Source: Dunaliella salina
Lineage: Eukaryota; Chlorophyta; Chlorophyceae; Chlamydomonadales; Dunaliellaceae
Reading direction: 5' to 3'
Length of the DNA: 14,466 nt
NCBI GenBank assembly: GCA_002284615.2
Contig: MU069636.1
Span: 344,688-359,153, forward strand
Below, piece after piece: positions 1 to 9,510 of this stretch. The position numbers were made by a program, and so were the translations under genes. How positions within the stretch are numbered: the stretch's first letter is position 1; each line of letters opens with the position of its first letter. The notes under the pieces are model-generated. The model was not told where the DNA came from. It saw nothing but the letters and a program-made list of their open reading frames with translations, and did not search any database.

Positions 1-675
1 GCGCGCGTATGTGTGTACAGCCCAATCGACAGAAAAGACTGGTGATGCACAGGGGGAGGGGGTGAGTGCTGCAAAGCAGTCCACAGCTGCTGCAGGTGGC
101 CCACGCACTGCAGCAGCAGCTTGACCACGAATGTGGAGGGTGCACCACATACATAAGAGGGAGCAAACGTTGCCACCCAAGCGTCTGGCGGGTACACAAA
201 CTTAGAGGCTGGTGCAACAAAAGAAAATGAAATTTTTTTAATGAAAATTTATACATTTCTGCAGGGCGTCGTAAGATGTGGCCCACTTTGAAAGGCAGAT
301 GTGGGCCGCTAAAGTGCAGCAGTACAGGAAAGGACTGCCTGATGTGGTTGATGTGCTGCAGTGATAAGGGGGTAGGTGGTAGAGGTGCTGCAGTTGAGTG
401 CCTGTTTGCCGTCTTGGCATGTGTCGTGATGTGACCTGGCCTAACATAGGAGCATGGAAACAGAAAGTCAAGAAAAAGAGAATGAGGTGTTCAGGTAAAA
501 CTTCAAAAGGTGTTGCTGGGTGGCCTGTAAAGAAGATGACAAAGAAAAGGGTAAAGAAAAGGGTGTTGGTTTGTGCCTTGACAAGAAAATGAGAAGGCAG
601 AGGTGAACAAAAAAAAAAGTTGTTGCCGTGTGACCTGATCTGTGCCTTGGGGCATTGGCCAGTGCATGGCTATCT
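1..675. other. Non-coding stretch, no gene seen
   Basis: The first 20 bases are a GC/GT-rich simple sequence. Around 85-120 there is a CAG/CTG-rich patch. Between 470 and 620 the plus strand is very A/G-rich with many AAG/AAAAG words, so short open frames there are compositional. I see no conserved motif, tRNA or convincing exon. Confidence 0.5.
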
Positions 676-805
676 ATGGTGCATAATGAACTACTGGTGG
701 TGCATGACCAACTCCCTGTGGTCAACCAAATTCCTGTAATGCCCGTTTTACCCCCGGTGGTACACGACCAACTTCCAGTGGTGCACTGCCAGCTAGTGGT
801 GCTCA
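676..805 (+). repeat. Degenerate minisatellite, 18-24 bp units
   Basis: Units beginning TGGTGCAYRACCAAC or close variants recur about every 18-24 bases. The clearest pair, at 696 and 756, lie 60 bases apart. Because most units are near multiples of three, the plus frame from an ATG at 676 to TGA at 826-828 stays open for 50 codons and reads as repeated VVHDQLP-like peptide. The minus strand is also open and reads as SWSCTTG-like repeats. Openness on both strands argues for a repeat effect and not a gene. Confidence 0.6.
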
Positions 806-887
806 AACAACACCGAGTGCCATTTTGACCAACGCCTTTCTTTGCCTTGCAGCAAGATAGCCATAAGGACTTATTTGTCCTTGGCTC

Positions 888-951
888 AGTGCCTGTGTTC
901 CCTAATCCAAGCTTGCCTTAGTGCCTCTGTTCACTAATCCAAGCTTGCTCT
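888..951. repeat. Two-copy tandem repeat, 32 bp unit
   Basis: Two adjacent copies of a unit running from AGTGCCT to AATCCAAGCTTGC start at 888 and 920 and differ at a few positions. No coding meaning is visible. Confidence 0.75.
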
Positions 952-1209
952 GAACCATTGCTTCTGGTTGATTATGGCGTCTGCCCGTCGTGCCAGAGCT
1001 GCTTCCTTGATCTTGACTTAACCTCAATCACTGCTATTCTTTCATCATACCTGTGTGTGGTACCTGTGTCTAGTGGCTTTGCTTCTTAAAAGTGATCATC
1101 ACTGCTGGCTTTCACAATGCCATGAAAGTAAAGAAGAGGGCAGGCTTTTCCTCCGTGCATGCAGGGAGGAGGACCAGTCCCAGGAAACCTGCAAGCTTGT
1201 GCCCACATG
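952..1209. other. Non-coding stretch between repeats
   Basis: Nothing conserved is recognisable. The end of the stretch (about 1190-1209) resembles the trailing part of the tandem unit that follows, so a decayed extra repeat copy may begin here. Confidence 0.4.
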
Positions 1210-1505
1210 CCTATGATACCAGGTGAGGATTCCTCCTCCTTGAACACCAACTGCATGAGGGATTGGCATGTTGCATTGTATGAGGACACTCCAAGCAGGA
1301 GCGCATGCCTGTGATATTAGGTGAGAATCCCTCCCTCTTGAACTCCAACTGCCTGATGGAGCGGCATGTTGCATTGTAGGGGGACACTCTGAACAGCAGC
1401 ACAGTCCTCTATAAAACCTGTGAGAATTCCTTCTCCTGGAACACCAACTGTGTGAGAAAACGAAATGTTGCATTGTGTGGGGACGCTGCAAATAGAAGCA
1501 GCGCT
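1210..1505. repeat. Three-copy tandem repeat, about 98-99 bp unit
   Basis: The landmark GTGAG-ATTCC followed by a CTCCT-rich patch and GAAC(A/T)CCAACTG occurs at about 1223, 1321 and 1420, so the spacing is 98-99 bases. Each copy continues with a conserved ATGTTGCATTGT word (near 1267, 1366 and 1466) and then a GGGGAC or GAGGACAC word. The copies have diverged by substitution and small indels. The minus-strand open frames across it show the same periodicity and are explained by the repeat. Confidence 0.8.
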
Positions 1506-2852
1506 GCTGCTGTTGTAAAAAGAATAGATGCGCCTGTCCACAGAATAGCATGTGATGTGATAGAGTCTGCTAACTACTACACGTCGCTTCCCAAGTAATC
1601 CCTGCAGTAATGTATTTCAATGTTTGCCATAAGTAGGAGTGGTGCCATGTGGGCCCCTCTTTTTGGGGGTGGAGGCCCCTGGGGCGTAGTCCCTTAGTGT
1701 CCAGTCAACACTGAAAGAGTAAAGCTTTGGGCCATCCAGGCGTCCCCAAGTCAAAAGGAACCACCGTTTGGAAGTTAATTTTGTGCTGATGCCAGAGCTG
1801 TTCTCAGCTGCTCGGTCAAGCTGCTGCCAGCCACGGTTACTCTCCGCGTAAGAGCATTTCATCCATGTGATCATTTGCTCAGTTTCAGATTTTAAAACAT
1901 TGCTCGCATATTATGCTGCTCACGGTTGAGGCACAATATCACGAAGCAGCGGAAGCGATCTTACAGTTTACCAGGCATGGACGTCGTTGCAACAAGTTCC
2001 CTCTATGAGACACACTGTTGTGGCATGACCTGTCAAAGTATGGGGAGGGGGAGGAATGACTCCCACTTTTTACTCAACTCCTTTGCTTGTGCGCTTAGCC
2101 CCATCAACCCTGCATGCATACTTCAAAACCCGCAGGAGCCTGCATCAAAGTGGTATCCTCCGATGCTTGGATTGTGAGCAGAAGTTGGAGGTCTAATGCT
2201 AGTACAGGAGCGGGGGAGCAGGCCCCCCGCATTTTTCCTTCAATTTAATTCATGATTTTGTCCGTCATAAGGAGAAAACTTCATGAATTGGAGTGAGTTG
2301 GTGTCCCTAGCAAGAAGAGCACCAGCTCCGTCCCTTTTTTCGTGATCCGGAGGACCACACCATACTTGTTCCAATCTGTGTTGCTGGTGCAATATTGATA
2401 TTAAGCCTTAAGTCAGGCGCCACAACCCTGTGTGATATCCTGCCTTTTGCCAGCCAGGGCACCTCTGCCAATTCTGAGCACATCACCTGAAAGCTAGTAA
2501 AAAAAGCAATATTTCAGTGCTGAGCTGGTCCCATTTGGTGAACCCTGCTGCGCGCTAGGTCTGCATGTTTGCGTGCTCAGCCAGCAAAACTCACCCCCTG
2601 TGTGCCCTAACCCTCCAGCTGCACCTCCAAGCCTGCAGGTGGACCCCAGGATGGTCCCTGGGTGCACTGGTGGCCACCTGATGCGAGCTGGCAGGGAGCT
2701 GTTTTGGGGGGCACTCAAAAGGCAGTCGAGAAGAGTGATGACGATAGGAAATGGCTTTCTGATAATATTTAATGAAATTTTGATGCTTCAGCGGAATGCT
2801 GGGATGGGGTCGGATTTCAAATTTCTAATTTCGTTCGAATCCCACCGATAGC
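1506..2852. other. Long stretch without a recognisable gene
   Basis: An 85-codon minus-strand open frame at 1617-1874 has ordinary amino-acid composition but no family I recognise. The interval 2570-2710 is open on both strands and CT/TGG-rich, which looks compositional. A G-rich/C-rich patch lies near 1640-1690. I found no retroelement motif, tRNA or convincing splice-site pair. The end of the interval carries a tRNA-B-box-like word, listed separately. Confidence 0.4.
2783..2846 (+). other. Possible tRNA-like promoter boxes (SINE or tRNA relic)
   Basis: The word CGTTCGAATCC at about 2832-2842 is one base from the RNA polymerase III B-box consensus GGTTCGANTCC. A loose A-box-like word (TGCTTCAGCGG) lies about 50 bases upstream. 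The bases flanking the B-box do not form the five-pair T-stem of a real tRNA, and I cannot fold a cloverleaf. It could be the head of an old tRNA-derived SINE sitting just upstream of the fold-back element, or chance. Confidence 0.15.
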
Positions 2853-3014
2853 CTCAGATGTGAAGGGGCAACTTTTATGTTTTGATGATGAATACAAATG
2901 TAATAGAGCCAGAATTGAAGGAATGCTCGGAAATTTGGGGCTGCAAACTCACAAATCCGGCTCTATTAGTTTGTTACAATTATAATCAAAACTAAGTTGC
3001 CTCCCTCGCATGTG
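2853..3014. repeat. Imperfect fold-back element (MITE-like or hairpin)
   Basis: The left part (about 2855-2925) and right part (about 2950-3014) are reverse complements with mismatches and small gaps. Clear paired landmarks are AATAGAGCC with GGCTCTATT, GTTTTGAT with ATCAAAAC, and GGCAACTT with AAGTTGCC near the ends. The arms are about 60-65 bases and the loop is short. I see no clear target-site duplication. A non-autonomous terminal-inverted-repeat transposon or a hairpin RNA locus would both fit. Confidence 0.6.
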
Positions 3015-4448
3015 TGCCCACAAGCAATAACTTAGGAGGAATTGGCTCCAGCAACTTTGCGGAGCCCAGCAGCTCCTCCCTGGCGCCCATCATGGCAGCC
3101 CGCGGCGTCAGTGTTGATGATGACAATCCCAGGCATCGGCCAGGACAAACAGCGAATGCGGAGGTGGCCTATCGGGGCCTGGCCAAGCCCCCCAGGTTAT
3201 GCATGCTTGTCCGTGCGATGAAAATCCGACGAGCATCAGGGGTGCTCCCGACAACCCAAAATCACTTGCAATATTACCAGCAGGCTTACCAAACACTTGC
3301 TGGTGCAGTTTGGGCCTGAGCAGGGTCCCTCAAAAAATGGCCATTCCCAGGGGTGACCAAGAAGTGCAGGTATGGGGCACACCTTATGTTCCTTAATTAC
3401 TAAAATATTCGTAGAGAAACATCTATTGAATCAAAACATGCACTGGTGTGCCCAAATGAGAGAAATGCATGTTTTTGATGCACAGAGCTTCACCTGAGCC
3501 ACATCCAGATGCCACCAACATGCCATACAAGACCACTGACCCAAAGAAGCAATTCCCCCCACTCAGAAGTGGGTTTGGAAGTGTCTGGCAGTATATCACC
3601 CAAATTTGGCATAGGTTGTGGCGGCTGACCTTAAGCATTAATGCTTAATATCAGGGATGGACCATGTGCCGGTCGGACAGATTCAGATTGTCAAGCTATC
3701 CAGGAAGTGTGTGGTTTGACGAACCATTCAAACATACCTGCTTGGAGGCGGGATGTTTTGGAAGAGGGTAGCAACTGACCCTTTCCCCCTTTATTCCACT
3801 CTCCAAACCCGGGTTCCCCTTCAAGGCGATCTTTAAGGGAAGAGCTAAAGGTCTGCCCAGGTAGCCTCAAAGGTGGGGTGAAATGGGGTGTTGGAGGTCA
3901 GTTTCTGGTGGAGGGGTCAAGTGCACGAACTGACGATGTGGGCAAAAAAAAATAGTTTGCCAACTGGCCAAATTGAGCCAACCCTGTGTTGAAATAGGCA
4001 GTGGTGTTGAATGAAGTCTGGGTCCAGGGAGTTGATTAGTATAGTCAGGTGGGAGGAACATGCGTCAATTCTCATGCATGCACCAGTCAGGGTATGTGCA
4101 ATGTGGCATTATATTGTGTTGCAACTTAGACGCTTTGGTATTCTACCTGTTTTGCTGCTGCTAATGCTGCTCCTTTGCCTCTTGCCCCTTTTTCCCCTCT
4201 TGCTCCATTACCCTTTTTTGTCCCCTCAAGCAATTTTTATGGGGCGGCATAAAACGTGAGATCTCGTACGGAGCCTCAGTGTGCTGCATCTTCTGCTCAA
4301 CTCAGCAATTTAACTGCTTCAAGCTTGCCCCAGCTTGCAATGTGTGCCTCTGTACTCTTCCATGCAATGCCTTGTATGCAACAGTAAGTGAGCTGCCTTT
4401 CCAGACATGTGCATGACAATAATCTGACTGCGTTTGCTGTGATGGCAG
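3015..4448. other. Long stretch without a firm gene; some exon-like patches
   Basis: The interval 3014-3319 is GC-richer than its surroundings and open for 101 codons on the plus strand. The translation is Ser/Ala/Gln-rich and matches no family I know. A donor-like CAG|GTATGG lies at 3366-3372 and a donor-like ACA|GTAAGT at about 4380-4390. A C/T-rich tract at 4150-4230 gives leucine-rich shadow translations. None of this is enough to build a gene. Confidence 0.35.
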
Positions 4449-4523
4449 GCCTGGGCGCGACAGCAAGCGTACTACGCCACTATCAGTCTGCTCTTGCGCG
4501 GTATGAAGCAAAGCTGAGCCAAG
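4449..4523 (+). other. Candidate internal exon of an unrecognised host gene
   Basis: This 75-base stretch is preceded by an AG acceptor at 4447-4448 and followed by an AAG|GTGGGT donor. Only one of the three plus frames is open, and it gives a charged, helix-like peptide ending RYEAKLSQ. It is GC-richer than its surroundings. The AC repeat begins about 90 bases later and would sit inside the following intron. I do not recognise the protein, and splice words this short are common by chance. Confidence 0.2.
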
Positions 4524-4612
4524 GTGGGTTGCCAAGTGGGCGTTGGTTGGTTCAGACACGTGCGCCAAAGCAGTGCTCCGCATGGTAAGCCTGCCCAGTC
4601 ATTGCTCATTCA

Positions 4613-4613
<1 letters not shown>

Positions 4614-4695
<82 letters not shown>
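4614..4695 (+). repeat. Pure (CA)41 microsatellite
   Basis: The dinucleotide CA runs uninterrupted for 82 bases. The lack of interruptions suggests recent expansion and probable length polymorphism. The poly-His/Thr translations across it are artefacts. Confidence 0.98.
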
Positions 4696-4696
<1 letters not shown>

Positions 4697-4925
4697 CTCA
4701 AGACTGCCATGTTTCACAATTTCAAATGTGATGCAGTGTGATGTATCCATTTCAACAGAATCTACATTGCTTTGCGGCTTCATCAGTGCGCCATTGCTCT
4801 AGAATTGGCACCAGCATTTATGCAGGGACCTCTCCAGTTTGTGCAGCCCAATAAATGCTCTCAGTTTTGTTTTCTTTCCACATCAGTCCAAATTTGAGCT
4901 ACTTTTTACCTGCTATTTGTTTGCA

Positions 4926-5021
4926 GCATCACTGAGGAGGGCAGGGAGGCACAAGCAGGCTTGGCACCAGAAGCTGTTGCTGCTGCAGCAGCACTTGGGC
5001 AGCTCAGTTCGATCTAGTGGA
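4926..5021 (+). other. Candidate terminal exon of an unrecognised host gene
   Basis: A pyrimidine-rich tract ending TTTGTTTGCAG (to 4925) is followed by an open frame reading ITEEGREAQAGLAP, then an alanine-rich run and LGQLSSI, and ending at a TAG at 5019-5021. The composition looks like a natural C-terminus and the acceptor is good. A second frame of the same stretch is also open, reading Gln/Leu/Arg-rich, so the choice is not secure. The reading phase does not join directly to the candidate exon at 4449-4523, so another exon or a wrong boundary would be needed. A coding-like patch near 4805-4855 might supply it. Confidence 0.22.
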
Positions 5022-5581
5022 GAGGAGTCAAAATTGCTTTTTTGACTTTCTGTGAATAGGAACGTCTGAAAGAGCCAATTGCATTTGCCCACTGAACCTC
5101 CATTAGCTTTATCTAAGGTCCGGCTAGCCTTCAAAGCCTGGGAGACGGTAAGTAGAGGGGAGTCAGGTTCTCTGTTTCCTCTATTTTTGTTGATGCAAAC
5201 AGTTCTCATTCGTCTGCTATGCCTTTTTGGGGAGAATACCTTATGTAAGCTCAATGTGTATAATTTTTTTCTGATCCTTGTTTGCATCGTTTTTGGTCCC
5301 CTATGTGTTTTCCATTCTTTCCTGGACGTAGACAACAGAAACATCTCAACTTTTGAAATCACATCACGTGATTCTATGATAGGTTAAGAAAAGGTTTGCA
5401 AGGGTTTACAAGGGGTGGCCTACAGCCCGAGACTCCGGCTAATTGGCTGCCGGTGAAACATTTAAACCAGCTCCAAAGGTTGAAACCGTTTTCAACAAAC
5501 ATTTTTGAAAACCTGTAGAGTCTTGATTTAAAAAGCATTGTTCAATTGTAATGTGAAAGCTTGCAGAGGGGGCTACCTGGT
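5022..5581. other. Non-coding stretch
   Basis: It holds one strong donor-like word, ACG|GTAAGT, at 5147-5154 after a short open patch, but no partner exon could be supported. The interval 5160-5390 is AT-rich. No motif is recognised. Confidence 0.35.
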
Positions 5582-5685
5582 CAATTTGCCAGACATGCTC
5601 TTCCTTGCATTTCTTTCCCAAATCTAACCATGCCAATTTGCCAGACATGCTCTTCCTTGCATTTCTTTCCCAAACCTAAGCATGC
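5582..5685. repeat. Two-copy tandem duplication, 52 bp unit
   Basis: Copies at 5582-5633 and 5634-5685 begin CAATTTGCCAGACATG and differ at only a few bases (for example AAATCTAACC against AAACCTAAGC). The close match indicates a fairly recent duplication. No gene runs through it. Confidence 0.9.
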
Positions 5686-7004
5686 CAGATGACAAAAGTC
5701 GGAGGACCCCACATCACTCTCCTGGCCTCAGATCACCCTGAAATGGCCCATATGAACTACTAATATCCTGCATATTCAAAGATAGGAATGGAAGAGGTCC
5801 AAAATGACCTTTTTGGCACCCTTTGGGTGGATTTTCTCCAAGGGAAATGGCTGAAATTTTGTATCTGACCAAACACTGGGTCTTTTCACTCCATTTTCTT
5901 TGCAATGATGTTCTTTTAATACAAGGACCTCAAATCAATTAAGATCACCCAATTGGGTGCAGTGGGTTGTCAGATATGAGGATCTGGTGCCAAAAACTAG
6001 GTTTCACGCCGCGTCTGATTAGGCATGGTCTCCCCGACTGGTAACATTGAAAACCTAGTACTACAGGCGGAAAACAGGCTCCACAGTGAACCCAAGCATC
6101 AATATTACCAGTTGGGGAGTACGTACGCAAGGAACATGCCAAAAATGCCTGATTTTGGGCCTCAGATAGCCCCCTCTGGAAAGCTTACCAAAAATGAAAA
6201 GAACTGAGCGCTCGGAGGGCAGGCAAAAGCATGTAATGGCTGGAACCCATCAATAAAAAGGCCCCTGCGCCAGGAACAATTGTACTTCCTGCGCAGCTCA
6301 CACATCTTGAGGATGATGTCTCTCACCTTTGACTTCAGCACACTCAAACTCATCACAAACATCTGAACCACCCAGCCATTTCCAGGATTTAAACTTCAAG
6401 CAATGAGCAAAGCCTAAACTAATTCACATTTTAAATGTGAAGTTCTCATGCCTTCTGGTGAGGCAACTGCTAGCTTGCTAGCTTGCCAGCTTGTTAGTTA
6501 GTGGACCTTCCCTTCACGCACACGACCTCTGGCCTCGTAGACTTTTCTTCTTTTTCTCTTTTTTTTTCTCATGACTTCCTTGGCCGGATCCTTAAATAAC
6601 TATGCTGTGTTCGGAAGTGCCAGAAAGTGCGGTTTTTCTGATTTGACCAGGTTAAATCTAATCTGATTCAGTTCTTTGTATCCTAATTCAGTTCTTTGGG
6701 ATGAACCGATTCAGCTCGAAATACAGGATGGGTTGCCTGACTCAGGTAAGGATCAAAGGTAAAGATCAACTATATTTCCCAAATTTCGGTACTGCTAACG
6801 GTTTCGTGTTTGGCGTACTTTAGGGGGGAGCGCGCGATCAATAATATATGTTTTGTGTGCTATCGTATTTGTTCCCTGGATTATGCCTCCGTGAGCCAAA
6901 CTCGCTTCCACGTTTTACGCCAGTTTAATCAGGTAATACAGTGTCACCAAAAGAAGGCTCTTCCAGATATTGCGCATTCATTACATTTGAAACTTGTTGT
7001 GTTC
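5686..7004. other. Long stretch without a recognisable gene
   Basis: Short repeats are visible: an 8-base unit (TAGCTTGC) repeated at 6471-6500, and ATTCAGTTCTTTG twice, 20 bases apart, at about 6667-6700. An acceptor-like CTTTAG at about 6822 and a donor-like CAG|GTAATA at 6921 bracket an open patch of about 33 codons, and a TTCCAG lies near 7009, where the retroelement block begins. I could not recognise a protein. Confidence 0.35.
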
Positions 7005-9480
7005 CAGGACAATTAATGGGTGTAGAATGGGTGACTGCACGCCTGAGGCGGCGTCCGGTGTGTTCATGGGTGTAGAAAGATGTGGAACGAGGCTGTGGCG
7101 GTGGCACTGCTTGAGTGGGGGGGACGAAGCTAGGTTGGGGGTTGCTCGTTGGAAAATCTGGGTGTGGGGAGGCTATTCCCCACCCATGCTGGTGTTGGTA
7201 AGGCCGCTCACATGTGTTTTGTTGATACGACGGCAAATTGGGAGGTATTTGCTTCATTGCTTTTGTATGCAATGATCTTTTGGATTGAGGATGTGTTCAA
7301 TTCTTGTTGTGGGGCAAGTTGACAAGAGCTGCCAGCCTGTTAAGTGCAATTTTGCATTTGTTGTGCACTTTGGGGTGTTTAGTTTGAAGTTGAGAAACTG
7401 AGACAATGCGAGTTTTGCGTGGAGATGTAAGCTCATGTAGCCCACTGATTTCCATATTCAGCAGAGGTTGCATATTGCAGTTGATGAGAGTAGGGAGATG
7501 TGTGGAGGTGGTTCGTGCAAGGTGAGGGCTTCACAAATGTGCTCTAGTTCCTCCTTGAACACACAAGTGCCATTCTTCATGAGATGGAGCTTGCTGGAAT
7601 TGAAAGCTAGTCAGCTGGCGGGCGCGCATGTTATACTTAAACTGACGTTTTACGTGCAGATTTGTTCCTTCTCGTTTGGTGAAGTAGTTTCAGATAAAGT
7701 ATTAAGGTTTTCTATTTGCTTAGTTAGAAGGTTGAGGCTAACTGTGCGGTGTCTTACTAAGGCGTCCTCAAGGCTGGAAGAGAGAGCAGAAGCCTGGCAT
7801 CCATGGTATTCTGCACAGATTGAAGTGCGTCTTCGTCCAAATTATCAGGATCTTCGCGGATCATTGCTGCAGCTGTGCTTTTCCAGAGTGTGTGTTTGGT
7901 TTGACCATTCAGTCTATCATGGTGTCCTAGATAATAAGCTCAGTAAGGGTGTTGGGAGTTGCTGCAAAAAAGTATGCAAGGCTAGGGATTATGGCAGTGC
8001 GGACTATGTTAAGCACTTGGCGTGGGGATGCATAGGATGCGTCAAGATTTTCTAGCTTATCCTTGAGGGTACAAGTCATACGCTGAATCTGGTGCTTCCA
8101 GTTGAGGTCCATTGTCATTTGAACTCCGATGTATAGGAAGGGCTCACTTGATGCGAGGATATGGGCCTTCTGTCCTTGGATTTCCATTTTTTCCTGAAGT
8201 CGTTGATAGAGTGCTTGTGGATGAATCACCCCATTGTGATCCTTTCTGAAATGGTTGTGTAGAAGCCGGTAGCTTTAGTCTTGCTGCCGGAAATAATGAG
8301 TGCGGCCCAGTCAGAGTAGAGGTTGAGTTTTCTGGCTTGTGCTTTCAGGTCTTGTGTTGTGCTGGTTGGACAGAGGAGGTCGTTAGCAAAGGCAGCCTCG
8401 TAAAGTTTATTTGCAAGGTGGTTGTCGGTGGTGTTTTGTCTGGGACACATCCATGTTTGTAGCCACGCCCCCCAACATGCAGCCAAGACAGGAGGGGCTC
8501 CATGTAGAGGAGAAAGAGAAAGGGTGAGAGTGTATCACCTTGAATTATACCTCTGTCAACATGAATTTGCTTAGTGATAGCCCCTGAGGGCAGTCTTACT
8601 TGTGGCATTTTCATGTAGATTTATGACAGTGTCTATGGCATCAGTGGGGAAGCCCAAATCGTACTACGATTATGTAATAAATTATCCAGAGCATCCTGTC
8701 ATGGTCAGTAGTGTTGAAAGCTGAGGTGAAGTCTATAATGAAGGCATAGACATCTTTTACAAAAGTTTTGGCATCTTCCAGCCCCATGATGACATTTTGG
8801 AGTTGGTGGATGATGTCTTTTGATTCCGGAAGCCAGCTTGTGTGGAGCTCGGGAGGGAGTGTGCTTCTGCGAACACATATAGAGTAAGAGTAACCATGCG
8901 TCCAGAGTTTGTAGAGCGTGTTGGCTAGTCCAATGGGTCTGTAGGAGGATATATCTGTCTCCTCTCCTTTGTTTTTGTCAATAAGGATGGTCTCACTGAT
9001 TTTCCAAGACATCGGGGTGAGGCGTGTTGCCCACATGATGATGAAGAGGTTATGAATGCTCTCTTGGATTTGGGGGGGAGAGCATTCTAAGGATCTCATC
9101 CACTATGCCATCTGGACCTGATGTTTGGCTATTACTAGGGGTTTTGATGCATTCATTAAATGCACTTTTATCCATGATTTTGGAGTGGAGCCAGTCTCTT
9201 TGATCTTTCCCTTCCGATTCGTCTTGAGTGATCCTTGACTATTAAATAAATGGGTCTGGCACAGGGGCAGAGTGATTTGTCTGCTCCCAGGGAGAATCAC
9301 GCGGGGCTTTGTGAGGAAGATACTTGCCGTGTTTGATATTTGCTGCCTTCATAGCCTCTGTATAATAGTGTTCAACAATTTGTGCCTGCTTGGTCGGTTC
9401 AGTTTCAATATTACCTGTCTTTTGGTCTCGGAGTGCTTAAAGAGTGTTCTTGGTTGTGCATTTTTGTCCTTGCAGATTTC
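7005..9480 (-). pseudogene. Retroelement block C: pre-RT linker, reverse transcriptase, proline-rich tail
   Basis: Read on the minus strand from about 9480. A linker (ALRDQKTGNIETEP) leads into the RT domain, with SQTSGPDGIVDEIL, then SSYRPIGLANTLYKLW, motif A (FIIDFTSAFN), RGIIQGDTLSPFLFLLYMEP and the catalytic-loop position at 8379-8390. A thumb region (EPFLYIGVQMTMDLNW) and a connection region in pieces to about 7300 follow. The block ends in a proline-rich stretch at about 7020-7250 (PPTQAVPPPQPRS). It is clearly dead. There are two adjacent stops at 9239-9244, a frameshift at the C7 run (9072-9078), and further frame breaks near 8660, 8605, 8430 and 8260. A stop lies at 7927-7929 and more lie to the left. 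The catalytic loop, normally F/YADD, reads FAND, so the first aspartate is asparagine. RT copies element RNA into DNA at the target site, and the family is a non-LTR retrotransposon. Confidence 0.92.
8657..8671. repeat. 15-bp palindrome at an RT frame break
   Basis: AATCGTA-C-TACGATT is a perfect inverted repeat with a one-base centre. It lies between the RT motif-A region and the next conserved stretch. The minus-strand reading frame changes here and picks up the family-like GFPTDAID just downstream. It looks like a small insertion of about 16 bases. Confidence 0.55.
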
Positions 9481-9510
9481 CTCGTGCTCTTGTCTGGGGT
9501 TTTTACCTAA

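Noticed and set aside
1099..1551. 150-codon minus-strand open frame
   Set aside because: It is internally repetitive with the 98-bp tandem unit, has no known motif, and overlaps other open frames on the same strand.
1617..1874. 85-codon minus-strand open frame as a gene
   Set aside because: Composition is ordinary, but there is no motif, partner exon or recognisable family. An open frame of this length is expected by chance in a window this size.
2820..2850. tRNA gene suggested by GTTCGAATCCC
   Set aside because: The flanking bases do not pair as a T-stem and no cloverleaf could be formed. Kept only as a low-confidence box.
4524..4802. Open frames rich in His/Thr across the AC repeat
   Set aside because: They exist only because (CA)n lacks stop codons.
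7468..8055. 195-codon plus-strand open frame
   Set aside because: It is the antisense of the degenerate RT connection region. The minus strand carries the recognisable motifs.
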